A DNA stretch of 18,088 bases from Actinomycetes bacterium (lineage in GTDB: Bacteria > Actinomycetota > Acidimicrobiia > Acidimicrobiales > RAAP-2): contig JAJZSX010000011.1 of the NCBI GenBank assembly GCA_021849435.1, positions 1 to 18,088 of the forward strand. The letters run 5' to 3'. The position numbers and the translations under genes are program-made. Each line of letters starts with the position of its first letter. Position 1 is the first letter of the stretch. Shown here in pieces: positions 1 to 8,170 of the stretch. The notes beneath the pieces are model-generated. The model was not told the origin of the DNA. It ran no database searches and saw only the letters and a list, made by a program, of their open reading frames with translations.

Positions 1-9
1 TTCCGATCT
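1..9. other. Residual Illumina adapter at contig edge
   Basis: The first nine bases, TTCCGATCT, equal the last nine bases of the common Illumina adapter (ending GCTCTTCCGATCT). They sit exactly at the edge of the window, where untrimmed adapter would be expected. They should be treated as non-genomic. The base at position 9 also supplies part of the apparent stop codon of the first gene. Confidence 0.85.
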
Positions 10-934
10 TAGTCGGTCGGCTCAGAGGAAAAGATCTCGTCGAGCGCCGCGCGGAGTGCCCCGAGATTGGCCACGCGCGCGGCGTTCGTCGACCACTCCG
101 TGTGTGCACGAAGCCCGTCGTCGTCGAGCATCGCGACGAGGCGCTCGTACTGACCATCGGTGCCCACCGCGAGCAGGACGTAGCCATCGGCCGTCTTCAC
201 CGGCCCGTAGGGTGCGATGCTCGGATGATCGTTGCCCAGTCGCTTCGGGTTGACCCCGGTGGACAGGTAGCCCTGCGCCTGGTTGATCAACGCCGACATC
301 GTCGACTCGAGCAGCGGCGCCTCGAAGCGTCGTGCGCCGCGCCCGACGGCGCGGGCGTAGAGGCCAGTGAGGAGACCGATCGTCGCGTAGAGGCCGGTGA
401 CCACGTCGGCGAGCGGTGAGCCCACCTTGGTGGGATCGCCGTCGCTGCGACCCGTCACGCCCATCAGGCCCGATCGCGCCTGAGCCAACAGGTCGAAGGA
501 TGGCTGCGCGGCCACCGGTCCGCCCGATGTGGCGGGCGTCACGCTCACCCAGACGCAGTCCGGGTTCGCCGCCTTGAGACGGGCGATGTCCAGCGCCGCG
601 AGCTGATTGGGCAGGTAGTTCTCGACGACCGCGTCGGCCTGACGGACCAAGTCGATGATGGCGGCAGCGTGCAGCGGATTGCGCAAGTCCGCTACCACGT
701 TTCGGCGGTGGCGGTTGACGGCGAGGTAGTAGGTCGCATCGTCGCCGAGCCGGGGCGGGGCCAATGCGCGAACCGGGTCGCCGTCGGGTCCTTCGACCTT
801 GACGACGTCGGCGCCGAGATCGCCCGCGATCATCGCACAGAGCGGTCCCGCGAGCACCCGCGAGAAGTCCAGCACCCGCAAGCCCTCCAGGGGTAGTCCC
901 GTCCCGACGTTTGACTCGTGAATCTCCCAGCGCA

Positions 935-935
<1 letters not shown>
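9..935 (-). CDS. CaiB/BaiF class III CoA-transferase (3'-truncated by contig end)
   Basis: Class III CoA-transferases move CoA between carboxylic acids in the cytoplasm. The N-terminus has the family's LxGLRVLDFSRVLAGP block (residues 16-31) and GADVVKVEGPxGDPVR (41-56). The central block around residues 150-200 (FDLLAQA, GLMGVTG, ADVVTGLYATIGLLTGL, GRGARRFEAPLLES) carries the likely catalytic Asp177. Only 308 residues are visible against roughly 380-410 in the family. The frame ends just before the usual 'TRDEWLxxLxxAGVPxGPV' region. The TAA stop uses one base of adapter, so I think the real gene continues beyond the contig. The start is GTG, overlapping the TAG of the upstream ATPase gene by one base (TAGTG) with no clear ribosome site, which suggests coupled reinitiation. 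The acid substrate cannot be told from sequence. The family is certain, the truncation very likely. Confidence 0.9.
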
Positions 936-1716
<781 letters not shown>

Positions 1717-1720
<4 letters not shown>

Positions 1721-2730
1721 GCCGCCACCTCACGGGTCATCGCGGGTCGGGGCGTGCGGAACTTCGCCATGATTCCCTTCGCGTCCTCCCGGAGGCGGGC
1801 GATGGGGGTCGGTGGTGGCGTTCGTTGCGCCCCGCGTGCGAAGTGCCGCTCGAGGTAGAACTGGCCGATCGACAGAACGGTCGTGATGATGAGGTACCAA
1901 ATGCTCGCGGTGATCAGCAGCGGCATGACCTCGTAGTTCGCGGCGTAGATGTTCTGGGCGGCGCCGAGCACTTCCACCACCGAGATCGCGCTGGCGAGCG
2001 AGGTGGTCTTCAGCATCGAGATGACCTCGTTGCCCGTTGGCGGAATGATGACGCGCATGGCCTGGGGCAGCACCACGAGGCGCAGGCTCTGGCCCCGGGT
2101 CATGCCGAGCGAGCTCGCCGCCTCGATCTGACCCTCGTCGACCGCGATGAGGCCCGAGCGCGCGATCTCGGACATGTAGGCACCCTCGTTCAGGCCCAGT
2201 CCGATCAGGGCCGCCCGGAACGGCGTGAAGAGGGCCACGGCGTTGATGTGCAGGAAGGTCACGTGGAGGAACGGCACGCCGATGGACAGCGTCTGGTAGA
2301 TGGCCGAGATGTTGAACCAGAACAGCAGCTGCACGTACACCGGGGTGCCCCGGAAGAACCACGTGTAGCTCCAGGCGGTGGACGAGAGCAGCCGGTTCGG
2401 CGACAGCCGCATGATGGCGATCGAGATGCCGAGCACGATGCCAATCACCATTGCGAGGATCGTCAATTCGATCGTCAGGACCAGCCCGTGGAGGATCTCT
2501 GAGGACGTGAAGTAGTGGAACACGATGTTCCAACTGAATCGCCAGTTGACAACCGGGTGACACGACCGAACACCGTTGACGGTGTGACACGACGTCTGTC
2601 CCGTTCCCACTTTCGAGAACAAGGTGTGCACCAGCATTGCCACGATGACAGCCATCACCGCTCCGGCAATCCACCGTCCGGTATGCCGGACGGGCACGAC
2701 CTTCACCGCTCCTCCCCCACCTGAAGTCAT
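1717..2730 (-). CDS. Polar amino-acid ABC transporter permease (HisM/GlnP family)
   Basis: Inner-membrane subunit of the uptake system. After a short cytoplasmic N-terminus there is one hydrophobic helix (about residues 20-38), an external loop of about 40 residues with Cys48 and Cys57, then the typical BPD transmembrane domain from residue 80 ([36 protein letters not shown]). The ATPase-docking EAA loop is at about 203-231 ([22 protein letters not shown]). A basic, proline-rich cytoplasmic tail of about 40 residues follows the last helix. I chose the ATG at 2730 (337 aa); the open frame continues to 2877 but that extension has no permease character. A GTG at 2706, preceded by a GGAGGAG purine run, is an alternative start. 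It is followed by the ATPase with a GTGA overlap. The extra first helix and external loop are longer than in the enterobacterial proteins. Confidence 0.92.
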
Positions 2731-2927
2731 GGTCACGTTTCTAACACAATCGCCGAGGGACCAGATCTGTCCACTCGGACCAAAAATGTTGCGGCGAACT
2801 TGCCGAGTCGACAACTGCGGACCTCGTCCAGGCGCCGACAACCACGTGGGCGCCAGCAGCGTCGATGGGCGTCTCAAGAGCAGGACGAGCGCATCGCAGA
2901 GCGCGACCGGCGACGGTGACGGCCCTC

Positions 2928-2941
2928 TCGGACCGGTCCGA
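2928..2941. promoter_or_regulatory. 14-bp perfect palindrome, possible operator
   Basis: TCGGACCGGTCCGA is a perfect inverted repeat about 200 bp upstream of the permease start. The length and symmetry suit a dimeric repressor site, but one such palindrome could also arise by chance in 18 kb of GC-rich DNA. No regulator gene is adjacent. Confidence 0.3.
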
Positions 2942-3047
2942 ACAGCATGGTGGTAGGCCGCCGTCGACCAGTGCGCGCAGGACTCGCGAACCTACCCAAT
3001 CGTCACCGCAGGGCGTGCGGTCAAGGTCACCGCACGACTGACGACGC

Positions 3048-3080
3048 GAAGCGGCGGCCCCCACCGGGAGCCGCCGCTTC
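3048..3080 (-). terminator. Strong GC-rich hairpin, probable terminator of the binding-protein gene
   Basis: GAAGCGGCGGC (3048-3058) pairs perfectly with GCCGCCGCTTC (3070-3080) across an 11-base loop. It lies about 85 bases after the stop of the binding-protein gene, in the right direction. There is no U-tract on either side, as is common for actinobacterial hairpin terminators, so it may also work as an mRNA 3'-end stabiliser. Confidence 0.7.
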
Positions 3081-3165
3081 GATAAATCATCAACGGGTCA
3101 GGGTCGCAACTCGCTGCGGCTAGGTCGCCGCCGCGCGCTGCACTTCCCGACGCGTGCGCGTGCGC

Positions 3166-4047
3166 TTACGACGTCGCTCCGTTGAGCTGGATGCGACCGA
3201 CGGGCAGCGCCCCGGCCTGGACACCGAAACTGGTCAGGATCGCGTGGTACGTGCCGTTGGCGATCAGGACCTTCAGCGCGGCCTGGATGGCCAGGGCGAG
3301 CTGGTGTCCGGCAGCGGTCTTGGGCGTCGCGATGCCATACGGCGCAACGTTGACCGCCTTGCCGACGAGCTTGAAGGCACCCTTCGACGTCGCCACGATG
3401 TAGCCGGCGATCTGGCTGTCGGCGAAGCCGAACTGGGCGTGTCCCGACGAGACTGCGACGTTCGCCTCGGTCTGGGTTGAGAAGGTCAGGACGCTCAGCT
3501 TCTTGGTCGCCGGGCAGCTCTTGGCCGTGGTCTGGGCGTCGGTCTGCTCAACCGTGCCGGTCTCGACCGCGACGCTGTGACCGCAGAAGCTCTTCAATCC
3601 AGCGAAGCCCAGCGTTGACGAGGACTTCGCGTAGACGCCCTCGCCGGCTTGGAAGTAGTCGACGAAGTTCACCTGGGCCTCGCGGGCCTTGGTGTCAGTG
3701 AACGACGAGTTGCCAATGACGTAGTGGCCCGACTTGATGCCGGCGATGATGTTGTCGAAGGTCACGTTGTTCTCGTTCACCTTCAAGCCGAGCGTGGTCG
3801 CAATCGCGTTGATCAGCTGCACGTCGAAGCCAACCATCTTGGTGCCGCTCATGTACTCGTCGGGTGCGTAGGTGGCGTCGGTGGCGACCTGCAACACCTT
3901 GCCCTTGTACGCCGCCGGTACCAGTTTGGCGGCTGCGGCGTTGTAGTGGCCGGTCGGGGCCGCTCCCGCGACTGCGCTGGAGGCCAAGACGAGCGTCGTG
4001 ACGCCCACCGTGGCCAGTGCTTGACGCACGCGTGAAATCCGCTGCAT
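3166..4047 (-). CDS. Amino-acid ABC transporter substrate-binding protein (SBP_bac_3 type)
   Basis: Extracellular receptor that captures the ligand for the permease and ATPase downstream. Residues 1-29 form a secretion signal: basic MQRISRVRQ, hydrophobic core ATVGVTTLVLASSAVA and an AxA-type cleavage region near AGA-APTG. The mature part shows the family-3 pattern: VLQVATDATYAPDEYM, GFDVQLINAIATTLGLKV, FDNIIAGIKSGHY, a DYFQAGEGVY hinge, GHSVAVETGTVEQTDAQ, and two cysteines about 23 apart (SFCGH, KSCPA) that may form a disulfide. Length 293 is normal. The ATG has a GGGAG ribosome site six bases upstream. There is no lipobox cysteine, which is unusual in a Gram-positive-type bacterium where such proteins are usually lipid-anchored. 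It is separated from its transporter genes by 435 bp. Confidence 0.93.
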   Translation of the reverse strand: MQRISRVRQALATVGVTTLVLASSAVAGAAPTGHYNAAAAKLVPAAYKGKVLQVATDATYAPDEYMSGTKMVGFDVQLINAIATTLGLKVNENNVTFDNIIAGIKSGHYVIGNSSFTDTKAREAQVNFVDYFQAGEGVYAKSSSTLGFAGLKSFCGHSVAVETGTVEQTDAQTTAKSCPATKKLSVLTFSTQTEANVAVSSGHAQFGFADSQIAGYIVATSKGAFKLVGKAVNVAPYGIATPKTAAGHQLALAIQAALKVLIANGTYHAILTSFGVQAGALPVGRIQLNGATS

Positions 4048-4120
4048 GAAATCTCCCTCACTGTGTTACGTCGTTGTGACGCAACCGTTATTGATATCAG
4101 ATTGGCCCGGCCGACGGGGG

Positions 4121-4152
4121 GTCGGGCGCCAGCCCGACTCCGGGGTCGGGCT
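4121..4152 (-). terminator. Three-arm alternative hairpin between sulfatase and binding-protein genes
   Basis: GTCGGGC (4121-4127), GCCCGAC (4132-4138) and GTCGGGC (4145-4151) are three mutually complementary arms. The middle arm can pair perfectly with either neighbour: 7 bp with a 4-base loop, or 8 bp (4131-4138 with 4145-4152) with a 6-base loop. It lies downstream of the sulfatase stop and upstream of the binding-protein start, in the 198-bp gap. A terminator for the sulfatase operon is the simplest reading; no U-tract is present. I could not place a convincing promoter for the binding-protein gene between here and 4047. Confidence 0.5.
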
Positions 4153-4245
4153 CGGTCAGTTCGCCGTCGGCGGCGGGACCGCGGCCTGACACCGAACGAA
4201 GTGTCAACACTCCTGGTCGCGCTGGTTGTCCACCTGATCAGACCA

Positions 4246-5685
4246 TCACGGAGTGGCCAGCGGCCATCGACCCAAGCGTTCGCGTCCGAGAACCATGTCC
4301 GTCAGATCCCGATCCAAGTGTTCTTGGCGCCAGACCAGTTGCTCCTGGGCGGCGGCCAGTACTCGCGCGGTGTCTCGACACGGCGTGCGCCACGTCGGAT
4401 CGGCGAGGAGGTCGAAACAGCGATAGCTGCCATCGCCAAATTGCACGTAGGCCGCGTCGTCGCTCACCGAAACCGCCAGGTTTCGTCGTGAGAGCGACCG
4501 GTTGCGGGGCCACTGGTCCTGGGTCTCACCAATGAACAGGTAGCGATAGTCCCACTCGTAGTGCGCGGCGCTGCGCCACGGTACGTCGAGTCCGTCGAGC
4601 AGTGGCACGAGTGATCGGCCATCGCATCGGGCGGGCGTCTCGACGCCGAGCGTGTCGGCCAGCGTGGGCAGAATGTCGACGTTCTCCGTGAAGCGGTCGA
4701 CGGTGAATCCCGGGGCGCGGCGCCGCGGATCGCGCCACAGTCCGATCACGTGATAGCTCTGCGGGAAGAAGCCCAACTTCTGGATGAGTCCGTGGTCGCC
4801 GAGTTGGTCCCCGTGGTCCGAGGTCACGATCACGACAGTGTCGGACCACTCGCCCCGATCCTCGATCGCACGCAGGACTCGACCGAGCTGCGCGTCGACC
4901 TCGCTGATCATGCCGTAGTACTGGGCTCGCAGGTGGCGCATCGCACCTTCCGTGGTCGGTGCCGCGCTCTCCTCGATGGACAGGGCCGCCTCGTGGAGTG
5001 GGTGACGGTCGACGTCAGCGGGTGCGATCGGGAGCTCGACGTCGTCGGGGTCGTACATCGAGGCGTAGCGCCCCGCGGCCGCGTAGGGGGGATGGGGTCG
5101 CAGGTAGCTGAGGTGCGCGAACCACCCCGAGTCTTGATGGCCGAGCCACTGGAGAAAGCGCGTCGTGAGAAAGCCGCTCAGGGAGTCGTCTTCGTGGCGG
5201 TCGGGCTCGCCGCGCAGGGCGGGCGCCCATCCACTGGGGACGTCGTAGCCCTTGGCCCGCAGGTACTGGATCCACCCGGCCTGACTCTCGGGCAGGTACA
5301 GACCAACCGAGAGCCCGGGCAGCACACCGTCGTAGTCATCGAGTCGCGGATCGTCCGAGCCCTCAGCTGTTCGGGGATCGAGGCCCTGGTCGGTGTAACC
5401 GAAGAGCGTGGGGTCGAAGCCCGCCTGGCGCGCCACGCTGGCGACGCTGGCGGCGTGCGCGCCCAAGGGCGTGCCGTTGGCCACCACGCGGTTGTTCATC
5501 TGGTACGTGCCGGTGTAGAGCGCCGCCCGTCCGGGCGCGCACGGGGCGGCCTGAGAGTAGTGGCGACTGAAGCGAACACCCTCGCGGGCTATGCGGTCGA
5601 GCGTCGGCGTCTGGACGAGGGGGTGGCCGGCCACACCAAGGGTGTCGCCTCGGAACTGATCAAGCGTGACGAAGAGGACGTTCAC
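4246..5685 (-). CDS. Formylglycine-dependent sulfatase / phosphonate monoester hydrolase
   Basis: Alkaline-phosphatase-superfamily hydrolase of sulfate or phosphonate/phosphate esters. Metal ligands D9 and Q10 (VTLDQFRGD), the modification motif CAPGRAALYTG (C49, R53), N70, RPHPPY (H198), SDHGDQLGDHG (D290, H291) and QKLG (K303) are all present. C49 fits the C-x-P-x-R-x4-TG signature converted to formylglycine by a sulfatase-modifying enzyme. The pattern MNNRVVANGTPL, FDPTLFGYT, HYEWDYRYL and the tail WRQEHLDRDLT recall rhizobial phosphonate monoester hydrolase more than classic arylsulfatases. No signal peptide, so it is cytoplasmic. I chose the GTG at 5685 (479 aa), which overlaps the esterase stop as GTGA; the frame stays open to 6006 but that part is an Arg-rich shadow of the esterase gene. 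No formylglycine-generating enzyme is in this window. Class certain, substrate unknown. Confidence 0.9.
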   Translation of the reverse strand: MNVLFVTLDQFRGDTLGVAGHPLVQTPTLDRIAREGVRFSRHYSQAAPCAPGRAALYTGTYQMNNRVVANGTPLGAHAASVASVARQAGFDPTLFGYTDQGLDPRTAEGSDDPRLDDYDGVLPGLSVGLYLPESQAGWIQYLRAKGYDVPSGWAPALRGEPDRHEDDSLSGFLTTRFLQWLGHQDSGWFAHLSYLRPHPPYAAAGRYASMYDPDDVELPIAPADVDRHPLHEAALSIEESAAPTTEGAMRHLRAQYYGMISEVDAQLGRVLRAIEDRGEWSDTVVIVTSDHGDQLGDHGLIQKLGFFPQSYHVIGLWRDPRRRAPGFTVDRFTENVDILPTLADTLGVETPARCDGRSLVPLLDGLDVPWRSAAHYEWDYRYLFIGETQDQWPRNRSLSRRNLAVSVSDDAAYVQFGDGSYRCFDLLADPTWRTPCRDTARVLAAAQEQLVWRQEHLDRDLTDMVLGRERLGRWPLATP

Positions 5686-6611
5686 GAACGCTCGACGAGC
5701 CGGTGCATATGTTCCGCCAGGTCGTCGACGATGGCCAGCGCCTCGGGGAAGGTCCCGCCGAGACGGATGAACCCGTGGATCATCCCCTTTGCTTCGAGGA
5801 GTTCGACGGGCACGCCGTAGTGTTCGAGCAGACCCGCGTACGCCACGGCCTCGTCGCGTAACGGGTCGCACGACGCCACCACGACGATCGCGGGTGGCGA
5901 GTCCGCGAGATCGGTGCCAAGCAGGGGCGAGACGCGCGGGTCGGTGTGGTCCGCGCCAGCGAGGTACTGGCCGTAGTCGTAGCGCAGGTGGTCGAGTTCC
6001 AGCCAAAAGCCGGTGCCGTAGTCGTGCGCCGAGTCCGTGAGCATCTCGGGTCCGAGCGTCGGGTAGAGCAGTACCTGGGCACCAACGCCCAGGCCCTCGT
6101 GCCGCGTGAGAGTCGCGGCCACCGTGGCCAGGGTCGCCCCTGCGGAATCACCCATGACGAACAACGTCGCTCCCGGATCGCCGAACTCGGCGCGATGCCC
6201 AGCCACGTAGCGCAGCGCCTCCACGACGTCGTCCAGACCGGCCGGGAACGGGTGCTCGGGCGCGAGTCGATAGTCGATCGCGAGGAAGCGCATGCCGGTG
6301 TCGACCGCGAGACGCCGACAGACGCCATCGTGGGTCTCGAGGTCGCCGACCACGAAGGAACCACCGTGGAAGTAGAGCACGAAGCCTCGTGATTCGTCCG
6401 CGGTAGGAACGTAGAGCCGGCCCGCGACCGTCCGACCAGACAGGTCGAGGGCGCACTCGCGGACCTCGGCGAGCGCGACGGGTTCTGGCCAGAGCGCGGT
6501 CGCCCCTTCGCGGTACGCGGCCCGCCGTCGCTGTATGTCGACCGTCGAGGGGTGCGGCGCCGGATTCGCGCGTATGTCGTCCACGTACTGCTGCAGTGCC
6601 GGGTCAATCAT
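5682..6611 (-). CDS. Alpha/beta-hydrolase esterase (hormone-sensitive-lipase family)
   Basis: Cytoplasmic carboxylester hydrolase. The oxyanion-hole motif HGGSFVVGD begins at residue 82, IDYRLAPEHPFPAG follows at 112-125, the nucleophile Ser156 is in GDSAGA, the acid Asp249 in CDPLRDE and His279 in MIHGF. All features of the HSL (family IV) group are intact and length 309 is normal. The ATG at 6611 has a GAGGAGG ribosome site. It begins 20 bases after the CoA-transferase stop and its stop overlaps the sulfatase start, so it is the middle gene of a three-gene operon. It may hydrolyse an acyl ester related to the sulfatase substrate, but that is inference from position. Confidence 0.93.
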   Translation of the reverse strand: MIDPALQQYVDDIRANPAPHPSTVDIQRRRAAYREGATALWPEPVALAEVRECALDLSGRTVAGRLYVPTADESRGFVLYFHGGSFVVGDLETHDGVCRRLAVDTGMRFLAIDYRLAPEHPFPAGLDDVVEALRYVAGHRAEFGDPGATLFVMGDSAGATLATVAATLTRHEGLGVGAQVLLYPTLGPEMLTDSAHDYGTGFWLELDHLRYDYGQYLAGADHTDPRVSPLLGTDLADSPPAIVVVASCDPLRDEAVAYAGLLEHYGVPVELLEAKGMIHGFIRLGGTFPEALAIVDDLAEHMHRLVERS

Positions 6612-6631
6612 GGAGCCTCCTCGCGTGCAGC

Positions 6632-7885
6632 CTAGGCAACACCCAGGTGACGTTGGCGCAGAATTCCCATGGCCTTCGCCGACTCGATCAGCGAATCACG
6701 GGCCCGCGGATTCGCCGCGCACGCGATGATGGCCGAAGCCTGGTCGCACTGGCTCTGACCGAAGATCGAGGCGATGCCCTGCTCGGTGATGATGGCGCTG
6801 TGCTGGAAGGAGCACACCGGACTGGTCAGCAGTGGCACGATCGTCGACTGGTCCGACTTCTCGTGCCAGGATCGCAACGCCAAGACCGCCTGTCCGCCGC
6901 GGGAATGCAAAGCGCCGCTCACGAAGTCAGGCTGACCGCCAAAACCCGAGTAGACCGCACCGCGCACGTAGCTGGCGTTGGCCTGGGCGAAGAGATCGAC
7001 CTCGAGCGCGGTGTTTATCGACAGCATGCCGGCCTGCTCGGCGATGCGCGCCGGATTGTTCGCGACCTCGGTCCGTCGCATAACCACCCGGGGATTGCGA
7101 TGGACCCACCGGTAGAGGTCGGGCGTGCCATACAAGAAGGTGGTGGTGATGACGCGATCGGGATCGATACTGCCCGACCGGTCCAAGCCCATCACGCCAT
7201 CGCTGATCATCTCGGACCAGACGCCAAGGTGCCGGCGACCGTGCATAAACGTCAGCGCCGCATCGGGCAACAGGCCAATACCCATCTGCAGCGTCGTGCC
7301 GTCGCTCGCGAGGGACGCGATGTGCTCGCCGATGGCCGCCGCCGCTTCGTCGACGACCCGGGCCGATGGCGACGGAAGTGCCTCGTCGACCTCCAGGGCC
7401 AGGTCGACCAGCTCGAGGTCGATCTCGCCATCACCCATGGTGTAGGGCATCTGCGCGTTTACCTGGGCGATCACCAGCCCACCCCGCCGTTTTACCTCGT
7501 GAATCGCCGCGGGCAGAATGTTCACTTCGATGCCGAGCGAGATCCGGCCCCGATGGGGCGCGGAGGATTGCACGAGCACCACGTCGGGGGGGCGCGACGT
7601 CGCGAAGAGCCTCGGCACGAGCGATAGGCGCATGGGCAGGAATTCGACGTCCTCGGACCCTCGGGCGCCCTCGCCGACGAATGGCGACTCCGTAATCAAT
7701 CCCTCACGGTGTGGCCAGCCACGCTGTGGGTTGAGCACGAAGGCCCGGTAACGCTCCAGCGCCCGATCGACGATCCCGAGCAACGTCCAGGGTGTCGCGA
7801 AGTTTCCCGAAACCACGACGCGCGGTTCGACGATCCCGAGCGACGCGACCCGGCGTTCAATCTCTTCTGCGCCAACGATTTGCAT
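6632..7885 (-). CDS. Acetyl-CoA hydrolase/transferase family protein (acyl-CoA:carboxylate CoA-transferase)
   Basis: Family I CoA-transferase related to 4-hydroxybutyrate/butyryl-CoA:acetate CoA-transferases and acetyl-CoA hydrolases. The C-terminal half holds the diagnostic blocks: MGIGLLPDAA (201-210), LGVWSEMISDGV with likely catalytic Glu225, then NTALEVDLFAQANAS, SGFGGQPDFVSGALHS and IITEQGIASIFG. Length 417 fits. The ATG at 7885 has a strong AAGGAG site. It is the first gene of the operon with the esterase and sulfatase. It would move CoA to or from a short carboxylic acid; the acid is not identifiable. It is unrelated to the CaiB-type transferase at the left edge. Confidence 0.92.
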   Translation of the reverse strand: MQIVGAEEIERRVASLGIVEPRVVVSGNFATPWTLLGIVDRALERYRAFVLNPQRGWPHREGLITESPFVGEGARGSEDVEFLPMRLSLVPRLFATSRPPDVVLVQSSAPHRGRISLGIEVNILPAAIHEVKRRGGLVIAQVNAQMPYTMGDGEIDLELVDLALEVDEALPSPSARVVDEAAAAIGEHIASLASDGTTLQMGIGLLPDAALTFMHGRRHLGVWSEMISDGVMGLDRSGSIDPDRVITTTFLYGTPDLYRWVHRNPRVVMRRTEVANNPARIAEQAGMLSINTALEVDLFAQANASYVRGAVYSGFGGQPDFVSGALHSRGGQAVLALRSWHEKSDQSTIVPLLTSPVCSFQHSAIITEQGIASIFGQSQCDQASAIIACAANPRARDSLIESAKAMGILRQRHLGVA

Positions 7886-7889
7886 GCCG

Positions 7890-7907
7890 CTCCTTGGTCA
7901 ACCCAAG
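7890..7907 (-). promoter_or_regulatory. Ribosome site of the CoA-transferase within a small dyad
   Basis: On the minus strand AAGGAG lies four bases before the ATG. It overlaps one arm of CTTGG-GTTGA-CCAAG (7893-7907), a 5-bp inverted repeat with a 5-base loop. If the hairpin forms in RNA it would partly hide the ribosome site. The stem is short, so chance is quite possible. Confidence 0.35.
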
Positions 7908-7974
7908 TGTGGCAGGTCACGTCGAGACCTGTTCATCGATTTGCGCGATACCCGAAATCGACTCTCGTCGCCAC

Positions 7975-8006
7975 CACGGGGCCGAGGGGGTCATCGTTTC
8001 CCCGTG
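7975..8006 (-). terminator. Weak hairpin after tRNA-Gly
   Basis: CACGGGG (7975-7981) and CCCCGTG (8000-8006) form a 7-bp stem with an 18-base loop, 30 bases after the tRNA 3' end in its direction of transcription. No U-tract follows. It may end tRNA transcription before the CoA-transferase operon. Confidence 0.35.
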
Positions 8007-8036
8007 CGCCACCGGCATCGTGACCGAAATCCTGTC

Positions 8037-8112
8037 TGGAGCGGACGACCGGGCTCGAACCGGCGACCTCGACCTTGGCAAGGTCGCGCTCTACCAACTG
8101 AGCTACGTCCGC
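8037..8112 (-). tRNA. tRNA-Gly (anticodon GCC)
   Basis: Full cloverleaf on the minus strand. Acceptor GCGGACG pairs with CGTCCGC, D-arm is GCTC/GAGC, anticodon stem CGACC/GGTCG holds loop TTGCCAA with anticodon GCC, and the T-arm has loop TTCGAGC. The discriminator is T and the 3' CCA is encoded (8037-8039). Translating this region gives a familiar spurious peptide, which should not be annotated as a gene. Confidence 0.97.
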
Positions 8113-8122
8113 GTCAGCAACC

Positions 8123-8151
8123 AGTGTAGCCGACGAGCGACAGCGTGCCAA
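8123..8151 (-). promoter_or_regulatory. Sigma-70-type promoter of tRNA-Gly
   Basis: On the minus strand TTGGCA (8146-8151) is followed after exactly 17 bases by TACACT (8123-8128). The -10 box ends 10 bases before the tRNA 5' end, giving a start about three bases upstream of the mature tRNA. This is the best -35/-10 pair in the window. Confidence 0.75.
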
Positions 8152-8170
8152 CGCGCTGCTGAGCTACAAG

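Larger units (their letters stand above)
2731..3165. other. 435-bp intergenic region between binding-protein and permease genes
   Basis: No credible coding sequence: frames here lack family signatures and the minus-strand frame is Arg/Cys-rich noise. It holds a terminator-like hairpin (3048-3080), a perfect 14-bp palindrome TCGGACCGGTCCGA (2928-2941), and close to the permease start a weak -10-like TAGAAA (minus, 2738-2743) seven bases upstream of the ATG. The gap means the binding-protein gene is probably a separate transcription unit from permease-ATPase-CaiB. The remainder shows nothing I can name. Confidence 0.6.

Noticed and set aside
2741..3064. Possible small protein in the permease upstream gap
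   Set aside because: Cys/Arg-rich composition, no ribosome site, and it crosses the palindrome and enters the terminator stem.
4750..5820. 356-codon plus-strand open frame
   Set aside because: It is opposite the sulfatase and esterase genes, whose catalytic motifs are intact; the product has no recognisable domain.
5686..6006. N-terminal extension of the sulfatase
   Set aside because: About 107 Arg-rich residues that are the shadow of the esterase gene; the sulfatase fold starts at the GTG at 5685.
6596..7627. 343-codon plus-strand open frame
   Set aside because: Antisense shadow of the CoA-transferase gene; no motif and no ribosome site.
8041..8129. Peptide-coding frame across tRNA-Gly
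   Set aside because: It is the translated tRNA plus flank; the cloverleaf with encoded CCA explains the sequence.
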